This document shows positions 1 through 6,072 of a stretch of 8,733 nucleotides of DNA, one piece after another; position 1 is the stretch's first letter, and each line of letters begins with the position of its first letter. The notes under the pieces are model-generated. The model was not told where the DNA came from, searched no databases, and saw only the letters and a program-made list of their open reading frames with translations. A program made the position numbers and the translations under genes. The DNA lies in the NCBI GenBank assembly GCA_016650315.1, contig JAENVZ010000025.1, positions 1 through 8,733 on the forward strand, written 5' to 3'. The DNA is from Alphaproteobacteria bacterium. Its GTDB lineage: Bacteria; Pseudomonadota; Alphaproteobacteria; Sphingomonadales; Sphingomonadaceae.

Positions 1-551
1 ACGATGCACACGCCCGGCCAAAGCAGCATGTCGCGGCCCATCTTGCGGGCGAGATAGCCGCCCAGATGTTTGTCGGGACCAAAGATGATCTTCTGATCCT
101 TCGGGATCTGCGCGATGATCTTTTCGGCAGACGAACTGGTGACGATGATGTCGCTGAGCGCCTTCACCTCTGCCGAACAATTGATATAGCTTAGCGCGAT
201 ATGGTCGGGATGCGCCTCCCGGAATGCCTTGAACTTGTCGGGCGGGCAACTGTCCTCAAGCGAACAGCCCGCGTCCATGTCCGGCAGGACGACGATCTTT
301 TCCGGCGACAGGATTTTTGCGGTTTCCGCCATGAAGCGCACGCCGCAAAAGGCGATCACGTCCGCATCGGTCGCCTGCGCCTTGCGCGACAGGTCCAGGC
401 TGTCGCCGACGAAATCGGCAATATCCTGAATTTCCGGCTTTTGATAATAATGGGCCAGGATGATCGCGTTGCGGTCCTTGCGCAGCCGGTCGATTTCGGC
501 GCGCAGGTCCAGCCCCGCAAGGCTTCCGCCCGTTTTGCCAAGTGCAGTCAT
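1..551 (-). CDS. nadA: Quinolinate synthase NadA, N-terminal 183 residues (cut by the window edge)
   Basis: NadA condenses iminoaspartate with dihydroxyacetone phosphate to give quinolinate, the second step of de novo NAD synthesis from aspartate. It is a cytosolic, oxygen-sensitive 4Fe-4S enzyme. Seen here: the N-terminal [20 protein letters not shown] block (33-52), [14 protein letters not shown] (68-81) with Cys69, [13 protein letters not shown] (91-103), and WPGVCI at the cut edge with Cys182. By family comparison, Cys69 and Cys182 are two of the three cluster ligands; the third lies outside the window. The usual length is about 310-350 residues, so roughly 150 are missing. The start is set by a good Shine-Dalgarno GGAGAG (556-561) four bases before the ATG. 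It lies 51 bases downstream of the metallo-hydrolase gene on the same strand and is probably cotranscribed with it. The partner nadB is not visible here. Confidence 0.96.
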   Translation of the reverse strand, partial: MTALGKTGGSLAGLDLRAEIDRLRKDRNAIILAHYYQKPEIQDIADFVGDSLDLSRKAQATDADVIAFCGVRFMAETAKILSPEKIVVLPDMDAGCSLEDSCPPDKFKAFREAHPDHIALSYINCSAEVKALSDIIVTSSSAEKIIAQIPKDQKIIFGPDKHLGGYLARKMGRDMLLWPGVCI

Positions 552-602
552 CAGTCTCTCCGAATAGGTCCCATATGCAGCCGATATAAGAATTCGTCAG
601 GA

Positions 603-1463
603 TTATGCAGCAATTTTCCAGCGATCTTTTTCACTGACCACCAAATTGCGTGCTTGCAGGTCAATAAGGTGCGCCAGCACCGAGCGTCCGGCCGCGCCAT
701 GCAAGCGCGGATCGACGCCCTTGTACATTTTTTCGACCATTTCGGGAATGGAAATGGCGTCATGTGCGCGCAGATGACGCAATATCTGCCCCTCCCGGTG
801 CTTGCGATGGCCCATCATGGAGCGGACCCATCTTTGCGGACGGTCCACCGGTTCGCCATGGGCGGGATAATAGACCGCATCCTTGCGGCCAAGCAGCTTC
901 TGCATACTCGCCATATAGGCCGCCATGTCGCCATCGGGCGGGGAAATCACGCTGGTCGACCAGCCCATGACATGATCGCCCGTAAACAGCGCCTTTTCCT
1001 CGTTCAGCGCAAAGCACAGATGATTGGACGTGTGCCCCGGCGTTGCCACCGCTTCCAATGTCCAGCCATTGCCTTTTACCTGCTCGCCATCGGACAGGAT
1101 CGCGTTGGGCGTATAGTCCCGGTCAAACGCCGCGTCGGCACGCGGGCCATCGTCATCAAGGACGAGAGGCGCGCATCCGATTATCCGAGCACCCGTCTTC
1201 TCTCCCAACGGACCGCTGGCGGGGCTGTGATCACGATGGGTATGCGTGCACATGATAGCGCGCACGGGCCGGCCTGCAATACCGCGCAATAAGGCATCAA
1301 GATGCGCAGATTCATTCGGTCCCGGATCAATTACTGCGACGTCTTGCTCACCAACCAGATACGTTTGCGTGCCGGTAAAGGTGAATGGCGAGGGATTGGG
1401 TGCCAGCACGCGCGCAACCAGCGGCGTAAGGCGCATCAACTCACCTGTCGGAAATTCGTTCAT
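603..1463 (-). CDS. Metallo-beta-lactamase-fold hydrolase, LACTB2-like, with C-terminal winged helix
   Basis: This is a 286-residue soluble MBL-fold protein. The metal-binding signature HTHRDHS lies at 74-80 (His74, His76, Asp78, His79). His144 in TPGHTSNH, Asp163 in FTGDHVMGWS and His202 in YPAHGEP complete a full binuclear zinc site. Residues from about 213 to the end, including GHRKHREGQI and an Arg/Lys-rich tail, match the winged-helix extension found in LACTB2-type members. The family includes endoribonucleases (human LACTB2) and many untested bacterial hydrolases, so I do not assign a substrate. The ATG at 1463 is kept because the PTGEL...APNPSPFTFTGT stretch looks like a normal family N-terminus. 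ATG 1436 is an alternative, preceded by a good AGGTGA, and would give 277 residues. The gene lies just upstream of nadA and is divergent from the marR operon across a 382-base spacer. Confidence 0.9.
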   Translation of the reverse strand: MNEFPTGELMRLTPLVARVLAPNPSPFTFTGTQTYLVGEQDVAVIDPGPNESAHLDALLRGIAGRPVRAIMCTHTHRDHSPASGPLGEKTGARIIGCAPLVLDDDGPRADAAFDRDYTPNAILSDGEQVKGNGWTLEAVATPGHTSNHLCFALNEEKALFTGDHVMGWSTSVISPPDGDMAAYMASMQKLLGRKDAVYYPAHGEPVDRPQRWVRSMMGHRKHREGQILRHLRAHDAISIPEMVEKMYKGVDPRLHGAAGRSVLAHLIDLQARNLVVSEKDRWKIAA

Positions 1464-1845
1464 GGCTCACATGTGGCATGTTGCGGCTATAAAACAAGAG
1501 TGATCTTGTCATGCGCCTCCCCCTGCCAAATGGCCCGGATTTTGTCGGGAATATTTACAACCGCTATCAATGGTTAATATGCCTTCACTACAGCTTAACC
1601 CGTGAAACCGCCACTCTCGGCTTTTGGCACAGGCAATGCATATCTTGTCATGTCCCGAGCGTTTCGCTTCAATCGGGGGTCGGAGAATGCGATGTTTAGA
1701 CCACATTGCACCGACCCCCACCCCGGGCCTCCCCATTCTCCTATCCAAAACAGCACCAACGCGCATGTTGGAAAGTTTCATTCCCTTTGGACCTTTTTTT
1801 GGACACCGTTTCGCAACCGGCTCGCTTCCCGTGCGTTATAAACAC
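1464..1845. other. Intergenic spacer between the MBL hydrolase and marR; structured, no convincing gene
   Basis: These 382 bases separate two divergent transcription units. Reading frames here translate to Pro/His-rich, low-complexity peptides that I do not recognise. The part near 1540-1600 is AT-rich compared with its flanks and holds a 6-bp dyad GGTTAA/TTAACC (1572-1577 and 1595-1600), a possible operator or promoter area. A small dyad ACAAGA/TCTTGT (1494-1499 and 1504-1509) lies near the MBL gene start. The strongest element is the bulged hairpin at 1675-1719, listed separately. A TTATAA at 1836-1841 lies four bases before the marR ATG. No clear consensus promoter pair could be fixed by eye. 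Confidence 0.6.
1675..1741 (+). promoter_or_regulatory. Bulged 17-bp hairpin with a competing pairing, upstream of marR
   Basis: GGGGGTCGG (1675-1683) pairs perfectly with CCGACCCCC (1711-1719). Stacked directly inside, TGCGATGT (1688-1695) pairs with ACATTGCA (1703-1710) with one G-U wobble. This leaves a four-base AGAA bulge (1684-1687) and a seven-base loop TTAGACC. A competing perfect 8-bp pairing exists between GGAGAATG (1682-1689) and CATTCTCC (1734-1741); it cannot form together with the hairpin. Both structures cover a GGAG that sits six bases before an ATG at 1692. No T-run follows on either strand, so it is not a standard intrinsic terminator. A leader RNA switch for the marR operon, a small RNA, or simply a dispersed repeat are all possible. 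The pairing is seen directly; any function is inference. Confidence 0.45.
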
Positions 1846-2247
1846 ATGATCAAGCACAGTGCCAAAGCTGGACTGCAGGAAGCGGCTCTGTTGCCTGGAG
1901 TGGATCTGGGCAACTGGATGCGAACGCTTGTCGACTATGTGCGATCGGGTGAACCCGACCTCACCAACCGCCAAATGGCCTTGATGATGATTGTCTATAT
2001 ATTGCCCGGCCCCCACACAGTGCGGGGCTTGGCGGACAAACTTAATGTTTCAAAGCCCGTCATTACTCGTGCCTTGAATAAACTGGGTGCTCTCGGCTAT
2101 CTGCGCCGGGAGCGGGATGAAGCGGATCGTCGCAACATCTTTATAACCAGGACGTCGAAAGGGGCGCATTTCCTTGACGGATTTGAACGTTTCATCGCAG
2201 AATCAAAAAGCGATGAGCATTGGGGAAAACAGCGGGTCACAAGCTGA
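1846..2247 (+). CDS. MarR-family winged-helix transcriptional regulator
   Basis: This is a 133-residue DNA-binding protein, slightly short for MarR (usually 140-160). The winged helix-turn-helix is clear: LTNRQMALMMIVY (39-51), TVRGLADKLNVSKPVITRAL (58-77) as the helix-turn-helix with the recognition helix at its end, then LGALGYLRRERDEADRRNIF (80-99), with the wing DEADRRN typical of MarR. The ligand-binding and dimer helices at both ends are short. The reading frame is open back to 1624, but the upstream part is low-complexity and unlike MarR, so ATG 1846 is the likely start. No good Shine-Dalgarno precedes it, and a TATA-like TTATAA lies four bases upstream, so a leaderless transcript is possible. 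Its 3' end overlaps the peptidase gene by 35 bases, so the two are probably translated together. Autoregulation of the operon would be usual for the family but is inferred. Confidence 0.85.
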   Translation: MIKHSAKAGLQEAALLPGVDLGNWMRTLVDYVRSGEPDLTNRQMALMMIVYILPGPHTVRGLADKLNVSKPVITRALNKLGALGYLRRERDEADRRNIFITRTSKGAHFLDGFERFIAESKSDEHWGKQRVTS

Positions 2248-3121
2248 CACGGAACGGAGTCGTTTTACGCTGACGGGGCGCTCGATAGCGCTGGACCGTC
2301 GGATCAACGCCATTCGCGGCGATCTGGCGGACATTGCGCTTGCCGGTCGTTATTTCGTGCCCCATTATTCCTGTCCCCAGGGCTTTTCCGTCACCGCACC
2401 TCGCACGGCCATCCGTATCAAGGGCGATGCGGCCTCAACCGCCGTATCCGAACTCCTGCATGGCGAAACATTTCAGGCTATTGACATCGCCGGCGGCTGG
2501 GCATGGGGTTATAGCGCGCATGATAATTATGTGGGGTATGTTCGGGCGGACCAATTGGGCGTACCGATTATGCCAACCCATAGTGTTACCACGCGGGCAG
2601 CGCTTGTCTTTGCTGATGCCGACATCAAATCGCCTGAACAATTGCGGCTTCCGATGGGCAGCCGCCTTGCGGGCGAAGTCGAGGGCGCATTCCTGAAATG
2701 TGCGGAAGGGTTCGTCCATCTGCGCCACGTTTCGCCTGTCGAAACAATACAGAATGACCCGGTCGCCATTGCACAAAGCCTTGCCGGTGCGCCCTATCTA
2801 TGGGGTGGGCGCAGCAGTGACGGGCTTGATTGTTCGGGCCTGGTTCAGCTCTGCCTGTCGCTATGCGGCATCGCAGTGCCCCGCGACACCGATCAGCAAA
2901 TGGCGGCGCTGGACAATGAAATCGCGGCGGACGCACCGTTGCAAAGGGGCGACATCATTTTCTTTCCGGGCCATGTCGGCCTGATGGCGGACGCCGACAA
3001 TCTGGTTCATGCCAATGCTTTCTGGATGCAGGTGGTGACAGAACCGCTGGCCGATGTTGTTGCGCGGCTGACAGCAGACCATGTGCAGCCGGTGCTGGCG
3101 CGCAGAAGGATCCGCCAATGA
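2213..3121 (+). CDS. NlpC/P60 (C40) cysteine peptidase with SH3-like N-terminal region, probably cytoplasmic
   Basis: This 302-residue enzyme is predicted to cleave gamma-D-glutamyl bonds in murein peptides. Residues about 55-180 form an SH3-like bacterial region, including GGWAWGY (94-100) and HDNYVGYVRADQL (103-115). The C-terminal NlpC/P60 domain has APYLWGGRSSDGLDCSGLVQ (193-212) with catalytic Cys207, then RGDIIFFPGHVGLM (245-258) with His254, and LVHANAF (264-270) with His266 as the likely third residue. The layout resembles YkfC-type gamma-D-glutamyl-diamino acid endopeptidases used in wall-peptide recycling. There is no signal peptide or membrane segment, so it most likely works in the cytosol on imported muropeptides. 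ATG 2213 is chosen inside the end of marR; a TTG at 2174 would add 13 residues. Its stop overlaps the argC start (ATGA). Confidence 0.9.
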   Translation: MSIGENSGSQADTERSRFTLTGRSIALDRRINAIRGDLADIALAGRYFVPHYSCPQGFSVTAPRTAIRIKGDAASTAVSELLHGETFQAIDIAGGWAWGYSAHDNYVGYVRADQLGVPIMPTHSVTTRAALVFADADIKSPEQLRLPMGSRLAGEVEGAFLKCAEGFVHLRHVSPVETIQNDPVAIAQSLAGAPYLWGGRSSDGLDCSGLVQLCLSLCGIAVPRDTDQQMAALDNEIAADAPLQRGDIIFFPGHVGLMADADNLVHANAFWMQVVTEPLADVVARLTADHVQPVLARRRIRQ

Positions 3122-4071
3122 CCACTCATGTCTTCATCGATGGCGGCGCGGGCACGACAGGGATTGAAATCCGCGAGCGGCTTGCGGGCAGGAGCGAACT
3201 ATCGCTCATCACCCTGTCCGACGCCGACCGGAAGGACGCCGCCGCACGTAAGGCTGCGCTCAATGATGCCGATGTCGTGATTCTCTGCCTGCCTGACGAT
3301 GCCGCACGCGAAGCGGTGGCGCTGATCGCCAATGACCGGACGAAAGTGATCGACGCATCGACCGCACATCGCGTGGCGCAAGGGTGGACCTATGGCTTTG
3401 CCGAGCTGGAACCCGACATGCGGCAACGCCTTTCAAGCGCGCGCTTCGTTTCCAATCCCGGCTGTTACCCGACCGGATTTCTGGCACTTGTCCGCCCGCT
3501 GATCCGTGACGGCCTGATCCCGGCGGAATGGCCCTTCACCGTCAACGCCGTGTCGGGCTATTCCGGTGGCGGCAAGGCAATGATCGCGGCGTTTAAGGAT
3601 AACAAGGCCCCCGAACGGGCCGACACGGCCTACCGCGCCTATGCACTTGGCCTTGCCCACAAGCATGTGCCGGAAATGCAGCTTCATTCAGGTGCAAAAT
3701 ACCCGCCGCTTTTCACCCCAGCCGTCGCCCGCGTCTATCGCGGTATGCTGGTGGAGGTGCCGTTGCAACTGTGCGCCATGCCAGACGCGCCATCCCTCGA
3801 CGCGCTGCGCGATACACTCGCCGCAACCTATGATGGATCGCAGCAAGTCCATGTCGCTGACAAGGCGGCTTGCGAAGCGCGTGGCCTGATCGATATCGAA
3901 CAGGTAGGTGCAACCGACCGGTTGGACATTTTCGTTTTCGGGGATGAGCGGACAGGTCAGGCAAGGCTGGTGGCGGCACTAGACAATCTGGGCAAGGGTG
4001 CAGCGGGGGCTGCGGTGCAGAACCTGAACATCCTTGCGGGGTTGGAAGAAACAGCCGGGTTGCGGCTTTAA
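3118..4071 (+). CDS. argC: N-acetyl-gamma-glutamyl-phosphate reductase, type 2
   Basis: ArgC reduces N-acetylglutamyl-5-phosphate to the semialdehyde with NADPH, the third step of arginine synthesis in the cytosol. The 317-residue length and sequence fit the shorter type 2 family rather than the ~340-residue type 1. Visible elements are the nucleotide-binding loop GGAGTTG (9-15), ILCLPDDAARE (55-65), the active-site SNPGCYPTG (112-120) with nucleophile Cys116, AVSGYSGGGK (144-153), and HKHVPEM (181-187) with the likely catalytic His183. The ATG overlaps the peptidase stop by four bases (ATGA), which argues for translational coupling and the same operon as marR. Other arg genes are not in the window, so the gene stands apart from an arginine cluster. 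A hairpin over the stop codon probably ends the transcript. Confidence 0.96.
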   Translation: MTTHVFIDGGAGTTGIEIRERLAGRSELSLITLSDADRKDAAARKAALNDADVVILCLPDDAAREAVALIANDRTKVIDASTAHRVAQGWTYGFAELEPDMRQRLSSARFVSNPGCYPTGFLALVRPLIRDGLIPAEWPFTVNAVSGYSGGGKAMIAAFKDNKAPERADTAYRAYALGLAHKHVPEMQLHSGAKYPPLFTPAVARVYRGMLVEVPLQLCAMPDAPSLDALRDTLAATYDGSQQVHVADKAACEARGLIDIEQVGATDRLDIFVFGDERTGQARLVAALDNLGKGAAGAAVQNLNILAGLEETAGLRL

Positions 4072-4081
4072 GCCCAACCCG
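4056..4081. terminator. Hairpin over the argC stop, possible bidirectional terminator
   Basis: CGGGTTG (4056-4062) pairs with CAACCCG (4075-4081), and GGCT (4064-4067) pairs with AGCC (4071-4074) around a three-base loop. This gives an 11-bp stem with one bulged C at 4063. It lies between two convergent genes (argC and the small minus-strand gene ending at 4091), where a shared terminator is expected. Neither side has a clean T-run, so termination strength is uncertain. Confidence 0.55.
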
Positions 4082-4090
4082 AAGCCAAAT

Positions 4091-4357
4091 TCAATGCACC
4101 GTGCCGACAACCTCGTCGATGGACAGCAATATGATCAGGCGTTCGATTTGACGCCAGTGGCAGAAATGGATGTGGTTGCCCAAATCCCGGCTGCGGTCGG
4201 CACGCGCCGCCGCTTCGAAACCGGCATTGTCGCCATGAAGTTCCATCAATGTCTGGGCGTCTTCAAAGCTTTTGCGGTTCGACACATAGGGCAACAGCAA
4301 TCCGATTCTCCCCGCCATGGCCGCATGCGACCGATTGGACATTCCGGGAAGTCTCAT
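4091..4357 (-). CDS. Small conserved-looking hypothetical protein
   Basis: This is a soluble protein of up to 88 residues with no recognised domain. From residue 14 it looks like a real folded protein: MAGRIGLLLPYVSNRKSF (14-31), then DAQTLMELHGDNAGFEAA (33-50), RADRSRDLGNHIHFCHWRQ (52-70) and IERLIILLS (71-79). There is one Cys in HIHFCHW and several His residues, but no clear metal site. It reminds me of small hypothetical proteins in sphingomonads that share the HIHFC.WRQIERL stretch; that is memory, not a search. The start is uncertain: ATGs at 4357, 4342 and 4318 all lack a good Shine-Dalgarno, and 4318 would give 75 residues. It converges on argC and is divergent from the 58-residue membrane protein gene. 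Confidence 0.65.
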   Translation of the reverse strand: MRLPGMSNRSHAAMAGRIGLLLPYVSNRKSFEDAQTLMELHGDNAGFEAAARADRSRDLGNHIHFCHWRQIERLIILLSIDEVVGTVH

Positions 4358-4480
4358 TCAACCGACATGCCAATATCAAGGAAATATGGGGAACTGCGGT
4401 ATCCGATAGTCAACGGATTGTTATCCAAATGCCAATCCGGGACATGATTCCCATATCGACACGTCTGGTGTCCCGGAATG
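4340..4480. repeat. Three copies of TCCGGGA in mixed orientation between two divergent small genes
   Basis: CATTCCGGGA (4340-4349) is the exact reverse complement of TCCCGGAATG (4471-4480), a 10-bp inverted pair. A middle copy TCCGGGACA (4436-4444) is a perfect 9-bp inverted pair with TGTCCCGGA (4469-4477), 24 bases apart. The spacing suits a shared operator or a hairpin. The first copy overlaps one possible start codon (4342) of the minus-strand gene. The repeats are seen directly; a regulatory role is inference. Confidence 0.4.
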
Positions 4481-4500
4481 AAGCGTGGCAAGGGGCGTAA

Positions 4501-4677
4501 ATGAGCAATAATCAGCGACAGAGCGCACGAGGCGCGGGCGCCATCATCGCCCTTTCCACCATAACGGGCGTCCTTGCCGGAGGTTTAATGGGTCAGCCGT
4601 CTATAGGCCTGCTCGCCGGACTGGGAACAGGTATAGTGATCGGACTGTTGATGTGGTGGCGCGATCGCCGCAAATAA
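4501..4677 (+). CDS. 58-residue membrane protein, two predicted helices, unknown function
   Basis: This is a small hydrophobic protein. A polar basic N-terminus (MSNNQRQSARG) is followed by a glycine-rich hydrophobic segment GAIIALSTITGVLAGGLM (13-30), a short GQPS turn, a second hydrophobic segment IGLLAGLGTGIVIGLLMWW (35-53), and the charged end RDRRK. The evenly spaced small residues could allow close helix packing. The basic C-terminus suggests that end stays in the cytoplasm, which with two crossings puts both ends inside. The start is well supported: AAGGGG (4490-4495) sits five bases before the ATG. The sugar dehydrogenase gene follows after 47 bases on the same strand, so cotranscription is likely. 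I do not recognise the family. Confidence 0.75.
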   Translation: MSNNQRQSARGAGAIIALSTITGVLAGGLMGQPSIGLLAGLGTGIVIGLLMWWRDRRK

Positions 4678-4724
4678 TGGCCGACCGCCTTGAACGCCGG
4701 GACACAACCACATAGTTAGGCGCC

Positions 4725-6065
4725 ATGATCAAACACCTGTTCCTGTTCACCCTCCTATGCCTCGCCATTGCTGGTGGCGCTCTGTTCTACTTTTCCCGTG
4801 GCGACACCGCGCAATTGACGGTTGAACAGCTTTCCGGCCGGGAACCGATGATCACCGTCCCGCGCAGCGAATTTATCCCTACCGCCAATGTCGCAAAGGC
4901 CGTGGGTTGGGTTGATGGTGAAAAGCCTGTTGCGGCAGCGGGACTCGAAGTGGCCCGCTTTGCCGATGGCCTTGCGCATCCCCGCTCCATGATCCGTCTG
5001 CCCAATGGCGATATATTGGTGGCTGAAACCAATAGCCCGCCCCGCAAGGTTGGTGGCGTCACCGGTGTTGTGATGGGATGGCTGATGGGCGCCGCTGGAG
5101 CCGATACCCCCTCAGCCAATCGCATCATCCTGCTGCGTGATACCAATGGCGATGGCAAGGCGGATGCCCGTCATGTGTTACTGAAGGGGCTGAATTCCCC
5201 CTATGGCATGGCGCTGGTCGGCGACACGCTGTATGTTGCCAATACCGACGCCCTGATGGCCTTTCCCTATAAGGAAGGCGAGACGCAGATTACCGCCAAG
5301 GGCCGCAAGATACTGAACCTGCCAAAACAGGAACCGAATTTCCACTGGACCCGCAACCTGGTCGCCAGCGCCGATGGATCGCGCCTTTATGTCGCGATTG
5401 GATCGGCCAGCAATATCGGCGAATATGGTCTGGACAAGGAAGAAAACCGCGCCGCCATATTGGAGGTCAATCCCCAGACCGGCAACTATCGGGTCTTCGC
5501 CAGCGGCCTGCGCAATCCCGTTGGCATGGCATGGGAACCCCATAGCGGGGAACTCTGGACCGTCGTCAATGAACGCGACATGCTTGGCAGTGACCTGGTT
5601 CCCGATTATCTGACCCGCGTTGAATTTGCCGGTTTCTATGGTTGGCCCTGGAATTACTGGGGCGGTTATGAGGACAAGCGCGTGGAGCCGGGCCGGCCGG
5701 ACCTGCGCGAATATACGCATCGCCCGGATTTTGGGCTGGGCAGCCATACAGCGCCGCTGGGCCTCAGCTTCGCCAATGGCGCGAACCTTGGCGACAGCTT
5801 CAGTAATGGCGCATTTGTCAGCCTGCATGGAAGCTGGAACCGCAAGCCGCTGGCCGGATACAAGGTCGTGTTCGTGAAATTCGACGACAAGGGCAAACCG
5901 CAGGGCCTGCCCATCGATGTTCTGACAGGCTTTCTGATGAACGACAAGAACGAAGCCCGCGGTCGTCCCGTGGATGTCCTTGTTGCCAAGGATGGCGCGC
6001 TGTTGGTCAGCGACGATGTCGGCGGCATCATCTGGCGTGTGAGCAGTTCAAAAGCAAAGCCATGA
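4725..6065 (+). CDS. Sorbosone / PQQ-type sugar dehydrogenase family protein, membrane-anchored
   Basis: This is a 446-residue six-bladed beta-propeller of the sorbosone dehydrogenase / soluble glucose dehydrogenase family, whose characterised members oxidise sugars in the periplasm with PQQ. Residues 1-24 form an uncleaved-looking anchor or signal (MIKHLFLFTLLCLAIAGG...). Family motifs follow: LAHPRSMIRLPNGDILVAET (83-102), NSPYGMALVGDTLYVAN (157-173), NFHWTRNLVASADGSRLYVA (205-224) with the likely catalytic His207, SGLRNPVGMAWEP (260-272) with Arg263 as the likely PQQ contact, YGWPWNYWGG (305-314), SLHGSWNR (366-373) and GRPVDVLVAKDGALLVSDD (413-431). DTNGDGKAD (139-147) is a calcium-loop pattern. 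Substrate and true PQQ dependence are not shown by sequence. No PQQ synthesis genes are in view. A short AGG precedes the ATG. The gene converges on the pirin gene with 7 bases between them. Confidence 0.9.
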   Translation: MIKHLFLFTLLCLAIAGGALFYFSRGDTAQLTVEQLSGREPMITVPRSEFIPTANVAKAVGWVDGEKPVAAAGLEVARFADGLAHPRSMIRLPNGDILVAETNSPPRKVGGVTGVVMGWLMGAAGADTPSANRIILLRDTNGDGKADARHVLLKGLNSPYGMALVGDTLYVANTDALMAFPYKEGETQITAKGRKILNLPKQEPNFHWTRNLVASADGSRLYVAIGSASNIGEYGLDKEENRAAILEVNPQTGNYRVFASGLRNPVGMAWEPHSGELWTVVNERDMLGSDLVPDYLTRVEFAGFYGWPWNYWGGYEDKRVEPGRPDLREYTHRPDFGLGSHTAPLGLSFANGANLGDSFSNGAFVSLHGSWNRKPLAGYKVVFVKFDDKGKPQGLPIDVLTGFLMNDKNEARGRPVDVLVAKDGALLVSDDVGGIIWRVSSSKAKP

Positions 6066-6072
6066 TCCCGTT

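Noticed and set aside
201..1292. Long plus-strand open frame (363 codons)
   Set aside because: It is antisense to both nadA and the MBL hydrolase, whose active-site motifs are intact; the translated product has no recognisable pattern.
1494..1509. ACAAGA/TCTTGT hairpin followed by T-rich bases on the minus strand, as a terminator
   Set aside because: Only 6 weak base pairs, and it lies upstream of the MBL gene where termination makes little sense.
1509..1781. Minus-strand open frame (90 codons) in the marR upstream spacer
   Set aside because: Low-complexity translation, no family resemblance, no clear ribosome site; it crosses the structured hairpin region.
1624..1845. N-terminal extension of the MarR frame (74 codons)
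   Set aside because: The extra residues are unlike any MarR N-terminus and the start lacks a ribosome site; the frame is open only by chance.
4034..4447. Plus-strand open frame (137 codons) after argC
   Set aside because: It overlaps the argC end in another frame, runs through the terminator-like hairpin and is antisense to the more protein-like small gene.
1846..4740. Near-identical start contexts ATGATCAA.CAC in marR (1846) and the dehydrogenase (4725)
   Set aside because: Both encode MIKH by chance; the similarity stops after about 12 bases.
5178..5828. Minus-strand open frame (216 codons) inside the sugar dehydrogenase
   Set aside because: Antisense shadow of a clear family protein with all its motifs.
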